64,000 bases of DNA from an uncultured Anaerolineae bacterium (GCA_938049385.1 CALIBQ010000003.1:1-64000); one strand, 5' to 3'. Positions 40,287-49,405 are shown, numbered from the stretch's first letter. Program-made: numbers and translations. Notes: a model not told the origin generated them from the letters alone.

Positions 40287-42359
40287 ATGTCAACGTACAG
40301 CCCTGATAAAATCCGCAACGTGGTGCTCGTGGGACACAGCAGTTCCGGCAAAACCACCCTGGCCGAGGCCATCCTGTTCAATACGGGCGCGCTCAAACGC
40401 CGCGGCCTGGTGGATGATGGCAACACCGTTTCCGACTTCGACCCCGAGGAAATCCGGCGCAAGATTTCCATCAACACTTCCGTCCTGCCCTGCGAGTACC
40501 AGCAGGCCAAGATCAACGTTCTGGATGCGCCCGGCTATCTGGACTTTGCCGGCGAGGTGAAGGGCGCCATCGCCGCGGCCGACACCGCCGTCGTGGTGGT
40601 GGATGCCGTGGCCGGCGTGGAGGTCGGCACCGAACTGGTCTGGTCCTACCTCGACGAAGCGAACCTGCCGCGGGTCGTCTTCGTCAATAAGATGGACCGC
40701 GAGAACGCCAACTTCGGGCGTGTGATCTCTCAGCTCTCCGACCTCTTCGAAACCCGCATCATCCCCTTCCAGCTCCCTATTGGCACTCAGGAGACCTTCC
40801 AGGGCGTGGTGGACGTCATCAAGATGAAAGCCTACATGGGGGAGGATGGCAAAGAGGCGGAGGTGCCGGCGGAACTGCGGGAGCAGGCCGGCGAATATCG
40901 CCAGGCCATCGTCGAAGTCGCCGCCGAAAGCGATGACGAGCTTATCATGAAGTACCTGGAAGGCGAGGAGCTTACCCTCGAGGAAATCGTGCGCGGCCTG
41001 CGCAAACGCATCGCGGAGAACGAAGTGGTGGGCGTGTTCTGCGGTTCCGCCCTGAAGAATATTGGTATTCGCGCGCTGGTGGACGCCTTTGTGGATTATC
41101 TGCCCTCGCCGGCGGAGCGCGTCATCGTCGGCAAGCGCGTCAACTCCGGCGAAGAGGTCGAACTGCGTGCCGAAGCCGGCGGTCCCCTAGTGGCGCGCGT
41201 CTTCAAGACCACCGCTGACCCCTACGTCGGCAAACTGAGCTACTTCCGGGTGCTCTCCGGCACCATGCGCAGTGATTCGCGCGTGGTCAACGCCTCGGAC
41301 GGCAGCGAAGAGCGCATCGGCACCATCTTCTTCATGCGGGGCAAAGAACAGCTCCCCACGGAAGAAGTGGGGCCAGGGGATATCGGCGCAGTCGCCAAGC
41401 TCTCCAAGACCACGACCGGCGAGACTCTGTGCAGTAAGGATGACCCAATTACGGTGGAACCCATCAAGTTCCCCAACCCGGTCTACAGCGTCGCCATCTT
41501 CCCCAAGACCAAGGCGGACCTGGACAAGATGTCCAGCGCCCTGGCGCGACTGCTGGAAGAGGACCCGACGCTGAAGGTAGAGCGGGAGCCGGGCACCGGC
41601 GAGACCATCATGTCTGGCATGGGCGATACCCATATTGACATCGCCGTTCGCAAACTGCAGGCCAAATTCGGCCTGGAGCTGGTCACTGACGTGCCCAAGG
41701 TGCCCTACCGCGAGACCATCACCAAGGTCGCATCGGCGCAGGGCCGGCATAAGAAGCAGACGGGCGGCCGCGGCCAGTTCGGTGATGTCTTCATCCGCTT
41801 CGAGCCGCTGGAGCGCGGCGCCGGCTTCGAGTTCGCCGATGAAATCTTCGGCGGCGCCGTCCCCAAGAACTACATCCCGGCGGTCGAAAAAGGCTTGCGC
41901 GAAATCATGGAGCACGGCGTGCTCGCCGGCTATCCCACTGTGGACTTCCGGGCCGTGCTGTACGACGGCTCCTACCACCCGGTGGACTCCTCGGAACTGG
42001 CCTTCAAGCTCGCCGCGCACCTGGCGTTCAAGAAAGGCATCCCCGAGGCCGGCCCGGTGCTCCTGGAACCCATCATGCTGGTGAAGGTCACCGTGCCCGA
42101 AGAGTACATGGGCGATGTCATCAGCGATTTCAACACCCGCCGCGGCCGCGTCCAGGGCATGCATCAGGAAAAGGGCAAGGCCACCGTCACCGCCCTGGTC
42201 CCGCTGGCGGAGATGCTCCGCTATGCCATTGACCTGCGCGGCCTGACCCAAGGACGCGGGCTGTTTACCATGGAGTTCTCGCACTACGACATCGTGCCCA
42301 GCCACATCGCCCAGAAGATCATCGAGCAGGCCGCCAAGGAAAAGGCGGAGAACGAATAA
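40287..42359 (+). CDS. Elongation factor G paralogue (EF-G-like GTPase)
   Basis: A 690-residue translational GTPase with the full EF-G domain set. The P-loop is GHSSSGKTT (16-24) rather than GHVDAGKTT, and switch II is DAPGYLDF with Tyr84 where EF-G has the catalytic His of DTPGH. NKMD and SGS-like GTP motifs are kept, and C-terminal domains III-V (GTGETIMSGMGDTHIDIA; MGDVISDFNTRRGRVQGM) are present. It resembles the EF-G-like paralogues (often FusA2) found beside standard EF-G; these may act in ribosome rescue or recycling or under stress. No rpsL/rpsG/tuf neighbours are present, supporting a paralogue rather than the housekeeping factor. Confidence 0.85.
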   Translation: MSTYSPDKIRNVVLVGHSSSGKTTLAEAILFNTGALKRRGLVDDGNTVSDFDPEEIRRKISINTSVLPCEYQQAKINVLDAPGYLDFAGEVKGAIAAADTAVVVVDAVAGVEVGTELVWSYLDEANLPRVVFVNKMDRENANFGRVISQLSDLFETRIIPFQLPIGTQETFQGVVDVIKMKAYMGEDGKEAEVPAELREQAGEYRQAIVEVAAESDDELIMKYLEGEELTLEEIVRGLRKRIAENEVVGVFCGSALKNIGIRALVDAFVDYLPSPAERVIVGKRVNSGEEVELRAEAGGPLVARVFKTTADPYVGKLSYFRVLSGTMRSDSRVVNASDGSEERIGTIFFMRGKEQLPTEEVGPGDIGAVAKLSKTTTGETLCSKDDPITVEPIKFPNPVYSVAIFPKTKADLDKMSSALARLLEEDPTLKVEREPGTGETIMSGMGDTHIDIAVRKLQAKFGLELVTDVPKVPYRETITKVASAQGRHKKQTGGRGQFGDVFIRFEPLERGAGFEFADEIFGGAVPKNYIPAVEKGLREIMEHGVLAGYPTVDFRAVLYDGSYHPVDSSELAFKLAAHLAFKKGIPEAGPVLLEPIMLVKVTVPEEYMGDVISDFNTRRGRVQGMHQEKGKATVTALVPLAEMLRYAIDLRGLTQGRGLFTMEFSHYDIVPSHIAQKIIEQAAKEKAENE

Positions 42360-42373
42360 ATCCCCGGTAAGCA
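42103..42373 (+). terminator. Rho-independent terminator after the EF-G paralogue (42373-42103 read as 42373-42403)
   Basis: AAAAGGAGGCCA, loop GTGA, TGGCCTCCTTTT, then TT, spanning 42373-42403. The A-tract/T-tract symmetry allows use from both directions and also ends the minus-strand TPR transcript. The end coordinate intended is 42403. Confidence 0.85.
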
Positions 42374-42419
42374 AAAAGGAGGCCAGTGATGGCCTCCTTT
42401 TTTGTCCCTCAATGATGCT

Positions 42420-42974
42420 TCACACTCTCATCAGCCGGCTCATGATGCGGAACAGCCAGCGGAATATCCTCTGTTTGAACGTCAGCCTCTGGCCGGCGGC
42501 CAGCATGCGCTCATACGTGAACAACGATTCCAACCACCGATGGTGAGTGACCTGCAGGCGCGTCAGCGCGGCCAAGGTCACCCGCGCATTTTCACGCTCC
42601 CCCAGCTCCTCAAATATGGCGGCGGCCTGCCGATAATACTTAGAGGCGCGCCCGGCCTGGCCGCGGCGCTCATACATGCTCCCCAGATTGCCCAGCACTT
42701 GGGCCTCCTCGGAGCGCCGGCCCAGCCGGCGGAATGCCTCCAGCGCCTCCAGCAGTAAGCGCTCTGCGCCGACATAATCCCCGCGCTGGATGGCCAGCAC
42801 GCCCAGGTTCACCTGCATCTCGGCCCGTCCGGCCGTGTCGCCGGCATGCTCAAAATGCGCCAGGGCACGCTGAAAGGCATCCTCTGCCGATTGGTAATCC
42901 CCGCGGCGGAATGCTTCGACCCCCTCGGATTTCAACACTTCGATCTCACTGGCCGGCACTATCCGCTCGTCCAT
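42420..42974 (-). CDS. TPR-repeat protein
   Basis: A 184-residue protein with about three tetratricopeptide units in the middle (AFRRGDYQSAEDAFQRALAHFE; GVLAIQRGDYVGAERLLLEAL; GSMYERRGQAGRASKYYRQAA) and a basic, hydrophobic C-terminus (QRIFRWLFRIMSRLMRV) that may be membrane-associated. The ATG at 42974 lies inside the 3' end of the histidine kinase gene (29-base overlap), so the two are co-expressed. TPRs mediate protein contacts; here perhaps with the kinase (inference). Confidence 0.75.
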   Translation of the reverse strand: MDERIVPASEIEVLKSEGVEAFRRGDYQSAEDAFQRALAHFEHAGDTAGRAEMQVNLGVLAIQRGDYVGAERLLLEALEAFRRLGRRSEEAQVLGNLGSMYERRGQAGRASKYYRQAAAIFEELGERENARVTLAALTRLQVTHHRWLESLFTYERMLAAGQRLTFKQRIFRWLFRIMSRLMRV

Positions 42975-44733
42975 GCTGTCCCATGTGCTCCTTGTCCATC
43001 GGTCCGGCCACCGCCAGCGGGGGCGTCTCCCAAATCTCCGGCCGCAAGGGCACATCCAGGGTCACCAGCGTCCCCCGCTCGCGCCCCTCGCTCAGGGAAT
43101 AGATCATCAGCGTCCCATCCAGCAGGGCGGCTCGCTCCCGCATATTCAGCAGACCCAGGCTCCCCCGCTCATCGTAATTGCGCTCCACTTCCAAGCGGTG
43201 AAAGCCACTGCCGTCATCTTCGACCTCCACATGCAGGCGCTGTTCATCGAGAGAGAGCCTGAGCCAGATGTTCTGCGGCCGGCCGTGCCGGCGGGCATTG
43301 TTGACCGCCTCTTGGATGATGGAGAAAATCGTGCCCTCGACTTTCGATTTGATCCTGCCGCTGTACGGCTGTGCCTCCAGATGCACCTGCAGGGTCTTAT
43401 CAGAGGATAACTGCTCGACATAGGACTGCAGGGCGGCCAGCAGTCCCCGGGTCTCCAGGATGACCGGGCGAAGCTCGAACAGCAGGAGGCGCACCTGGCG
43501 GGAGGCCTGGCGAGCTGTCTGCCGCACCGATTCCAGCTCCGCCGGCACATCTTCCGGCTTTTTCTCCAACAGCCGTTCGATATGGTCTATGTTCCAGGTG
43601 ATGGCCGTTAGCTGGGCGGCGATGCCGTCGTGCAGGTTGCGGGCCAGCTCTTTCCGCACATCCTCCTGGGCGGTGATGATCTTGTCCCGCTCTTCCCGCA
43701 GGGACTGATACAGCCGGGCGTTCTCGATAGCGATGGCGGCCTGGCCGGCGATGGTCATCAATAGGGCCTCATCATCCGCATCAAACCCCTCGCCCGAATA
43801 CTTGTTCAGCACCTCCAGCACCCCGATGGTCTTGCCCTTGATCTGCAAAGGTACGCACAGCACCGATTGGGTGAGGAAACCGGTGCGTGCGTCAATATGG
43901 CGGGCAAAGCGGGGATCATGTGCCACATCATTCACGATAAGGGGTTTGCCGTGGGTCGCCACCCAGCCGGCAATGCCCTCCGACATGGGAATGCGCGAAT
44001 GCTGTAAGACCGTGCCTTTCTCACCCAGGGCGATCTCAAAGACCAGCTCCTGGCGCTCCTCATCAATCAGCATCAGCGACGCCGCACTGGCGTTGACGAT
44101 GCTGGCGGCAATGCCCACCGTATCCACCAGCAGGCGGTTCAGGTCCAGCGTGGAGACCATGCGCTGGCCGATCTGGAAAAACAGCTCCAACTGCGTCAGC
44201 TTGTCCCGGCTGACGCTCAGGTCGTGCACCAGCCGCAGGAGCGTGCCCACATTGGCCGCGGCATGCTGGAGCATGGCCCGGTAATCGGGTGGGACCGGGT
44301 TATCGGCGGTAAATCCCACCGTCAGCGTGCCCACCACCTCTGCGCCGGCCAGCAGAGGCACGTTCACCAGCAGGATAATCGCCCCGTCGCTGATGCGCGC
44401 TTCCGAGGGCGCCGGCATCGTGACCACGTACATGCGGCGCTGGAGCAGTTCACCGAGCACCGCCTGCTCCCAGCGCCCAAGCTGGCGCAGGGCCGGCTCC
44501 GACCAATCCCCGTGGCGAACGCGCACCGGCGCCTTCCCCGGCTGGCCGACGAACAGCAGAGCGCCGGCGCCGGCACCACATTCCAGGATGACGCGATCCA
44601 GCATCCCCGGCGCAATCAGTTTCACATCGCGCGACAAAAGCAGATCGCTCAGACCGGGGAGAGTCAGGAATCGTGATGTATTCTCGGGGAGCAGGAAAGG
44701 CCCTGTCAAGACGGCTTGCTCCTGTTTCACCAC
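42946..44733 (-). CDS. GAF-domain sensor histidine kinase (NarL-type, HisKA_3)
   Basis: A 595-residue soluble kinase. Two GAF-like sensor domains: a divergent one at about 35-165 and a clear one at about 185-340 (RMVSTLDLNRLLVDTVGIAA; MSEGIAGWVATHGKPLIVNDV; GVLEVLNKYSGEGFDADD). HisKA_3 has phosphorylated H368 in LARNLHDGIAAQL, then an N-box EAVNNARRHG and DDGSGF ATPase motifs. No transmembrane segment is visible, so it senses a cytoplasmic signal such as a small ligand or redox state. No response regulator is adjacent; it is followed by the TPR gene. Confidence 0.88.
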   Translation of the reverse strand: MVKQEQAVLTGPFLLPENTSRFLTLPGLSDLLLSRDVKLIAPGMLDRVILECGAGAGALLFVGQPGKAPVRVRHGDWSEPALRQLGRWEQAVLGELLQRRMYVVTMPAPSEARISDGAIILLVNVPLLAGAEVVGTLTVGFTADNPVPPDYRAMLQHAAANVGTLLRLVHDLSVSRDKLTQLELFFQIGQRMVSTLDLNRLLVDTVGIAASIVNASAASLMLIDEERQELVFEIALGEKGTVLQHSRIPMSEGIAGWVATHGKPLIVNDVAHDPRFARHIDARTGFLTQSVLCVPLQIKGKTIGVLEVLNKYSGEGFDADDEALLMTIAGQAAIAIENARLYQSLREERDKIITAQEDVRKELARNLHDGIAAQLTAITWNIDHIERLLEKKPEDVPAELESVRQTARQASRQVRLLLFELRPVILETRGLLAALQSYVEQLSSDKTLQVHLEAQPYSGRIKSKVEGTIFSIIQEAVNNARRHGRPQNIWLRLSLDEQRLHVEVEDDGSGFHRLEVERNYDERGSLGLLNMRERAALLDGTLMIYSLSEGRERGTLVTLDVPLRPEIWETPPLAVAGPMDKEHMGQHGRADSAGQ

Positions 44734-44771
44734 CTGTCGAGGGGTGCTCGTACCACCCCATTATACAGCAT

Positions 44772-45440
44772 TTACAGGGTGATATCCAGCAGTCCCTCGC
44801 CCAGCCGGCGCAAAGTATCCACAGAAAGCTCGCTCAACAACATGGCCAGCCGCAGATACAGCACGTTGGCCGGTTTCAGGACAAACTCCCGCACGTCCGC
44901 CGGCATCTGCTCCAGCAGTTCCAGCATCTGCCGCTCTTTCTCCGAGTGCGAGAGCAGGCTTTCATCGGTAAAATAGGTCAGGGGAACATGCAGAAAATCG
45001 GCCAGCCGGCGCAGGTGCGAAAAGGGGATGTCCTCCTTGCCGTACTCATAGCTAGCGATAGTCTCGGAATCTACCCCCAGCACCCGTGCACACTCGCTCA
45101 GGCTCTGGCTGGCGGCCAGCCGCGCCTGCCGCAGGAGCACCCCGATCATCCGCCGGCGGACGGCCAGGAACATCTGCGGGGGCAGGGAGGCCACTTCCTG
45201 GTGCTCCGCCTGCGGCTCATGCCAGAAGTAAGTGACCGGGACATCAAAATGCCGGCTCAGCAGTTCCAACTGCGGCAGGCTCACTTCTTTGTCGCCGGCT
45301 TCATACGCCAGGTATTCCTCGGGGGACACGCCCAGCAGACCAGCACATTCTGCCACTTCCACGCCGGCACCCAACCTCGCCCGCCGCAACAGCTCCGCTA
45401 CGGTGCGGGGCACTGCCCGCGCCTCCGCCTGCACATCCAT
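44772..45440 (-). CDS. Transcriptional regulator with two XRE-type HTH domains
   Basis: A 222-residue protein starting at ATG 45440 with AGGAGG upstream. Two Cro/C1-type domains in tandem: VAELLRRARLGAGVEVAECAGLLGVSPEEYLAYE (about 15-75) and VLLRQARLAASQSLSECARVLGVDSETIASYE (about 102-160), each followed by a PxTYF-type segment (VPVTYFWHE; VPLTYFTDE). The C-terminal 50 residues are helical. The two units could bind one DNA site as a single-chain dimer. The gene is expressed alone on the minus strand from its own promoter. Confidence 0.82.
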   Translation of the reverse strand: MDVQAEARAVPRTVAELLRRARLGAGVEVAECAGLLGVSPEEYLAYEAGDKEVSLPQLELLSRHFDVPVTYFWHEPQAEHQEVASLPPQMFLAVRRRMIGVLLRQARLAASQSLSECARVLGVDSETIASYEYGKEDIPFSHLRRLADFLHVPLTYFTDESLLSHSEKERQMLELLEQMPADVREFVLKPANVLYLRLAMLLSELSVDTLRRLGEGLLDITL

Positions 45441-45515
45441 CCGCGCACCTCCTGCCGAAAACTGCCGGCCCACCGCACGAGTCACGCCTCGTGTTATGGA
45501 AACTTCACCTCTCCC

Positions 45516-45544
45516 ATTATAACACACTCCCCCACCGCCTGCAA
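45516..45544 (-). promoter_or_regulatory. Promoter of the XRE regulator
   Basis: TTGCAG (45539-45544), 17 bases, TATAAT (45516-45521) on the minus strand. Confidence 0.75.
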
Positions 45545-45563
45545 CAACCGGTGCCCGCCGGCT

Positions 45564-45591
45564 TTGCCGCCGGCACGCACTGTGCTACAAT
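45564..45591 (+). promoter_or_regulatory. Putative promoter of tlyA
   Basis: TTGCCG (45564-45569), 16 bases, TACAAT (45586-45591), about 33 bases before the start. Confidence 0.6.
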
Positions 45592-45624
45592 TCCAGGCAA
45601 ATCACCAAACGCAAGCATGGGAAT

Positions 45625-46455
45625 ATGTCCAGGACAGAACGACAGCGCCTCGATATCCTGCTGGTGGAACGCGGCCTAGCGGAGACGCGCGAGAAAGCCC
45701 GCCGGCTCATCATGGCCGGCCAGGTGCTGGTCAACGATCAGCCCATCCAGAAACCCGGCACAGCGGTGCCGCTCGATGCGGACATCCGCCTGACCGGACA
45801 GATGCGCTACGTCAGCCGCGGTGGATGGAAGCTGGAGGCCGCGCTGGAGCGGTTCAGCATTGATGTTGCCGGCTGGGTAGCGGCCGATATTGGCGCCTCC
45901 ACCGGCGGCTTCACCGACTGCCTCCTTCAGCGCGGTGCGAAGAAAGTATACGCCGTTGACGTGGGATACGGTCAGCTCGCCTGGTCCCTGCGGCAGGACC
46001 CGCGCGTGGTAGTGATGGAACGGGTCAACGCCCGGTACCTGGAACGGCTGCCCGAAGAGGTGGACCTTGTCACGATCGATGTCTCGTTCATCTCCCTGCT
46101 GTTGATCCTTCCGGCGGCGGTGCGCCTGCTCAAGCCGGAGGGCCTTATTATCGCGCTCATCAAGCCGCAGTTCGAGGCCGGCCGGGAACAAGTAGGCAAA
46201 GGGGGTGTGGTGCGGGAGCCGGCGGTGCACCGCGCCGTGCTGGAGAAGGTCCTGCGCGGTGCGCTGGAACTGCGCCTTATGCCGTTCGGCCTCATCCCCT
46301 CGCCCATTCGTGGGCCGGCCGGCAACATCGAATTCTTGGCCGGCTGGCAGTGGATGGGCGAGAAATGGACCGCCGCCGATGAGGATGCCGTTCCTCTCCT
46401 AATTGCAGAAGCACTGCAAGAGGTAGAGCGCAATCCCCCCAGCGAGGATGAATGA
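45625..46455 (+). CDS. tlyA: TlyA-family S4/FtsJ rRNA methyltransferase
   Basis: A 276-residue protein. An N-terminal S4 RNA-binding domain (RLDILLVERGLAETREKARRLIMAGQVLVND) is followed by an FtsJ-like SAM methyltransferase domain (YVSRGGWKLEAAL; ADIGASTGGFTDCLLQRGA; YAVDVGYGQLAW; VDLVTIDVSFISL). TlyA 2'-O-methylates cytidines of 16S and/or 23S rRNA at the subunit interface, affecting capreomycin sensitivity in mycobacteria. Length is typical. It converges with the cinA-like gene with 5 bases between the stops. Confidence 0.9.
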   Translation: MSRTERQRLDILLVERGLAETREKARRLIMAGQVLVNDQPIQKPGTAVPLDADIRLTGQMRYVSRGGWKLEAALERFSIDVAGWVAADIGASTGGFTDCLLQRGAKKVYAVDVGYGQLAWSLRQDPRVVVMERVNARYLERLPEEVDLVTIDVSFISLLLILPAAVRLLKPEGLIIALIKPQFEAGREQVGKGGVVREPAVHRAVLEKVLRGALELRLMPFGLIPSPIRGPAGNIEFLAGWQWMGEKWTAADEDAVPLLIAEALQEVERNPPSEDE

Positions 46456-46460
46456 ACGGG

Positions 46461-47699
46461 CTACAGCTCCTTGAGCGGCAGTCCCAGGAGAACCCTGCGC
46501 AGGCAGTCCAGGGCACGGGTAGTGATCCATCCCTGAGTATGCGGGTCCATCCCGCCGTACCGGAACGGCAGGACCGCCTGTTGATCCGAAGTGCGTAACA
46601 CAATATAGGTACGGCCTGGCTCTCGGCCGTGAATCCCCTGCCCCGGCTCCCCGCTCCCGAACACGCACATTACGATATCGGTGTGGGTGTTCCCCGCGAA
46701 ATCATCTGCGCGCGGGATAAGGCTTGCCGCCGGCGTATCAGCCGGGATCACCGGCTCCACACGAGAGACGAGCAGCAACCTCTCCTGCCCCAGTTCAGCC
46801 AGCGCCCGGCGGAAGCGATCCGCGATCGCGCCGGCGGTGTTGGTCTCCAGCACCGCCAGCGAATACCTGCGCGCCGCCAGTTCCCGAGCGACAATGCCTT
46901 CCAGCGTCTCCTCATCCACGCCGAAGATAATGTCGCCCAGCCGCCGGCGGATTTCCTCCTCCACTTCGTCCACCATGCGCCGGGCCTCTGCCGGCGTCAC
47001 CGCCCGGGCCGTGATGCGGATATCGGTGCGGCCGGCATGCGCTACCAGCCCCACGGAAGGGTTGTTCAGCGATTCCAGGTCTCCGATGAGGCTGTCAATC
47101 GTGCTTTCCCCCACACTGCAGGTGTGCAGGGTGCGGGTCACCATGCTCTGCTGAGCGCCCCACCGCCGGCGCAGGTACGGCAGGACCGCGTTCTGCATCA
47201 GATATTCCATCTCGCGCGGCACGCCCGGCAGGCAGATAATGGTCGAGGAGGGTGTCTCGACGATGAACGCCGGCGCAGTGCCCACCGGGTTGCGGATTGG
47301 GGTGGCACCGGCGGGGATATAGGCCTGCCGGCGGTTGTTCTCGGACATAGCTCGGCCGGCACGGGCGAAAAAGGCGGCGATATCCTCCAGCAAATCCTCG
47401 CGGAACACCAGCTCTTGGCCCACCGCGCGCGCCACCGCCTCACGCGTCACATCATCCACCGTCGGCCCCAGGCCGCCGGTGGTGATGATAAGCTGGGAAC
47501 GCTGGAGCGCCTCCCGCAGGACAGCGGTCATGCGCTCCAGATCATCGCCGACGGTAATCAGGTACTGTACCTCAATGCCGGCGTCCCGCAGACAGCGGGC
47601 GATATACGCCGAATTCGTATCCACCGACTCGCCCAGCAGGAACTCACTGCCTGTGGTGATGATCTCCGCAAACATGCTCGGCTCCGATGACAGATGCAC
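46461..47699 (-). CDS. cinA: CinA-like protein with intact MoCF domain and degenerate C-terminal amidase
   Basis: A 412-residue protein. The N-terminal MoCF_BD domain is typical (FAEIITTGSEFLLGESVDTNS; ITTGGLGPTVDDVTREAVA; PGVPREMEYL), as in ADP-ribose pyrophosphatase domains of CinA. The C-terminal domain, normally an NMN deamidase with ESCTGG, reads ETNTAGAIADRF, so the catalytic Ser is missing, and the rest is divergent (ADDFAGNTHTDIVMCVFGSG). It may keep pyrophosphatase activity but not NMN deamidation. It lies 6 bases downstream of the ThiF-like gene in a minus-strand operon. Confidence 0.82.
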   Translation of the reverse strand: MHLSSEPSMFAEIITTGSEFLLGESVDTNSAYIARCLRDAGIEVQYLITVGDDLERMTAVLREALQRSQLIITTGGLGPTVDDVTREAVARAVGQELVFREDLLEDIAAFFARAGRAMSENNRRQAYIPAGATPIRNPVGTAPAFIVETPSSTIICLPGVPREMEYLMQNAVLPYLRRRWGAQQSMVTRTLHTCSVGESTIDSLIGDLESLNNPSVGLVAHAGRTDIRITARAVTPAEARRMVDEVEEEIRRRLGDIIFGVDEETLEGIVARELAARRYSLAVLETNTAGAIADRFRRALAELGQERLLLVSRVEPVIPADTPAASLIPRADDFAGNTHTDIVMCVFGSGEPGQGIHGREPGRTYIVLRTSDQQAVLPFRYGGMDPHTQGWITTRALDCLRRVLLGLPLKEL

Positions 47700-47705
47700 T
47701 GCAGT

Positions 47706-48554
47706 TCATCCCAATTGGAAGCATTCCACCGTGCCGGACTCTGCGTCCAGGAACAGCAAGCGCCGGCGCAAAGGTGTGCCGCGGCCGATGAGGAGCTTGA
47801 CGGTCTCCTGAATCTCCCAGGCGGCCACCATCATGGGGGTGCCAGCGGGATTGCCCCATTCGACCTCCGCGCCGCGCTCCGGCACCGGCCCGTCTCCGTA
47901 CAGCGCGCGCAGGCCCGGGTCCCCCGGGAAAACCGTCGTCACCTGACCGATATATCCCCCAATAGCGCCGTGCACCATCGGTACACCGAGCCGGGCGCAT
48001 ACATCCTGAAGCATGATGCGCACCGGCAGTTTGTCCAGCGCGTCCACTACGACCTGTGCTCCCTGTAGAAGTGCCTCAGCGTTCTCTTCCGTCAGCCAAA
48101 CGTGATGTGCGGTAACCTCGACCGCGCGGTTTACCTCGAGCACCCGCCGGCGGGCCGCTTCTGCCTTGCTCTGCCCCAGCAGGTCTTCGCGGGAAAATGC
48201 CTGCCGGTTCAGGTTGTTCTCCTCAAAGACATCCCCGTCAATGACGATGAGATGTCCTACACCCATGCGCGCAAGCCCCTCAATGATCCAGCCTCCCAGG
48301 CCGCCGGCACCCACCACCGCCACCGTGGACTCCAGCAGGCGAATTTGGCCTTCCCAGCCCACCGTGCCCAGGTTGCGCTGATAGCGCGCCGGCATGATGC
48401 GCCGGCACAGGGCCGCCAGCTCCACCTCTTTCACGCTGACACCCAATTGTCGGGAGATTTCCCGCACGGAAGCTAAGTCAATCAGCGAAAGGTCACCCTG
48501 GACACGGGCAAGCTGTTGCAGTGCGGCATCGAGCGATTCAACAGAAAGAGCCAT
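47706..48554 (-). CDS. ThiF/MoeB-family adenylyltransferase
   Basis: A 282-residue E1-like protein; ATG 48554 with AGGAGGG upstream. An N-terminal helical extension (SLIDLASVREISRQLGVSVKEVE) precedes the Rossmann domain: TVAVVGAGGLGGWIIEGLARMG, VIDGDVFEENNLNRQAF, VVDALDKLPVR. It lacks the CxxC zinc pairs of MoeB and ThiF and has no obvious catalytic Cys. These enzymes adenylate the C-terminal Gly of a ubiquitin-like protein (MoaD, ThiS); none is encoded nearby. The substrate is unknown. Confidence 0.82.
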   Translation of the reverse strand: MALSVESLDAALQQLARVQGDLSLIDLASVREISRQLGVSVKEVELAALCRRIMPARYQRNLGTVGWEGQIRLLESTVAVVGAGGLGGWIIEGLARMGVGHLIVIDGDVFEENNLNRQAFSREDLLGQSKAEAARRRVLEVNRAVEVTAHHVWLTEENAEALLQGAQVVVDALDKLPVRIMLQDVCARLGVPMVHGAIGGYIGQVTTVFPGDPGLRALYGDGPVPERGAEVEWGNPAGTPMMVAAWEIQETVKLLIGRGTPLRRRLLFLDAESGTVECFQLG

Positions 48555-48573
48555 CTTCCCTCCTGCCAGGTGC

Positions 48574-49389
48574 TCATGCATCCCAGAACATCACGATCCA
48601 TTCGTCATACGGCTGGAACCCGAGGCGCTGATACACCCTGCTGGCGGCAGGGTCCTGGGGATTATACACCAGGTACGGCGTGTACCCCTCGGCGATCAGC
48701 TCCTGGCTCAACAAGCCGGTGCAGGCGGTGGCATATCCCTGCCGGCGGTAATCCGGCAGGGTGATCACCCCGCCGATCATGGCCATGCCGTGCCCGATGG
48801 CGGACGTGCGGGCGGCGGAAACCGCCCGGCCGTCCCGCTCAATGAAGGCAATTTTCCCACCGGTCTCCAGCGTCTCCAGCAAACGCCGGCGGTGCTCCTC
48901 GCGGGCCTGATAGGTGAACAGCAGGTTGCGCCCGTACAGCTCCACCAGCATATCTACATCCGCAGGGGTTGCCAGGCGTTCCCCGCGCGCCGGCCAAGGG
49001 CGCAGGTTCCCTGGGGACAGTACGGCGAACACGCCGTGCAGGGTGCGCTCCGGCACAGCCGACGGCAGGAAAGGCATCCACGGCTCAATCTGCCGCCGAC
49101 AGCCGCTTAAGGCCGTCACGCTGGTTTGCTGGAAGATCGCGGCGAACAAGGGCAGGACGCCGGCATCCTCCCAACAGATGCCGGCGCTGTGGCGGAAGAA
49201 CATCAGCACCCCGACCAGCTCTCCTCGGCGAAAGGCACCGAAATAGCGCAGATGGGGAGATGCGATACCCCACTGCGCCAGGTTGGCCAGGAGAAAAAGG
49301 TTATTGGCGGCATCCCGCTCCAGAAAGCGCACCATCGCCGGCACATCCGGCTGTCCCAGCCGGCGAATTTCCAGAGGGTGTTCAAGCAT
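48574..49389 (-). CDS. GNAT-family N-acetyltransferase
   Basis: A 271-residue protein with a C-terminal GNAT domain: GGVITLPDYRRQGYATACTGLLSQEL holds the acetyl-CoA pyrophosphate loop (RRQGYA), and YLVYNPQDPAASRVYQRLGF is motif B. The N-terminal half has a second, degenerate GNAT-like part (RFLERDAANNLFLLANLAQWG). The substrate is unknown. It is 19 bases upstream of the ThiF-like gene on the same strand and probably in one transcript with it and the cinA-like gene. Confidence 0.8.
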   Translation of the reverse strand: MLEHPLEIRRLGQPDVPAMVRFLERDAANNLFLLANLAQWGIASPHLRYFGAFRRGELVGVLMFFRHSAGICWEDAGVLPLFAAIFQQTSVTALSGCRRQIEPWMPFLPSAVPERTLHGVFAVLSPGNLRPWPARGERLATPADVDMLVELYGRNLLFTYQAREEHRRRLLETLETGGKIAFIERDGRAVSAARTSAIGHGMAMIGGVITLPDYRRQGYATACTGLLSQELIAEGYTPYLVYNPQDPAASRVYQRLGFQPYDEWIVMFWDA

Positions 49390-49405
49390 GCTGTCCTATC
49401 CGGTG

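Noticed and set aside
42373-42403. Terminator feature after the EF-G paralogue, coordinate note
   Set aside because: Not rejected as a feature: its end coordinate was entered as 42103 in the feature list; the correct span is 42373-42403.
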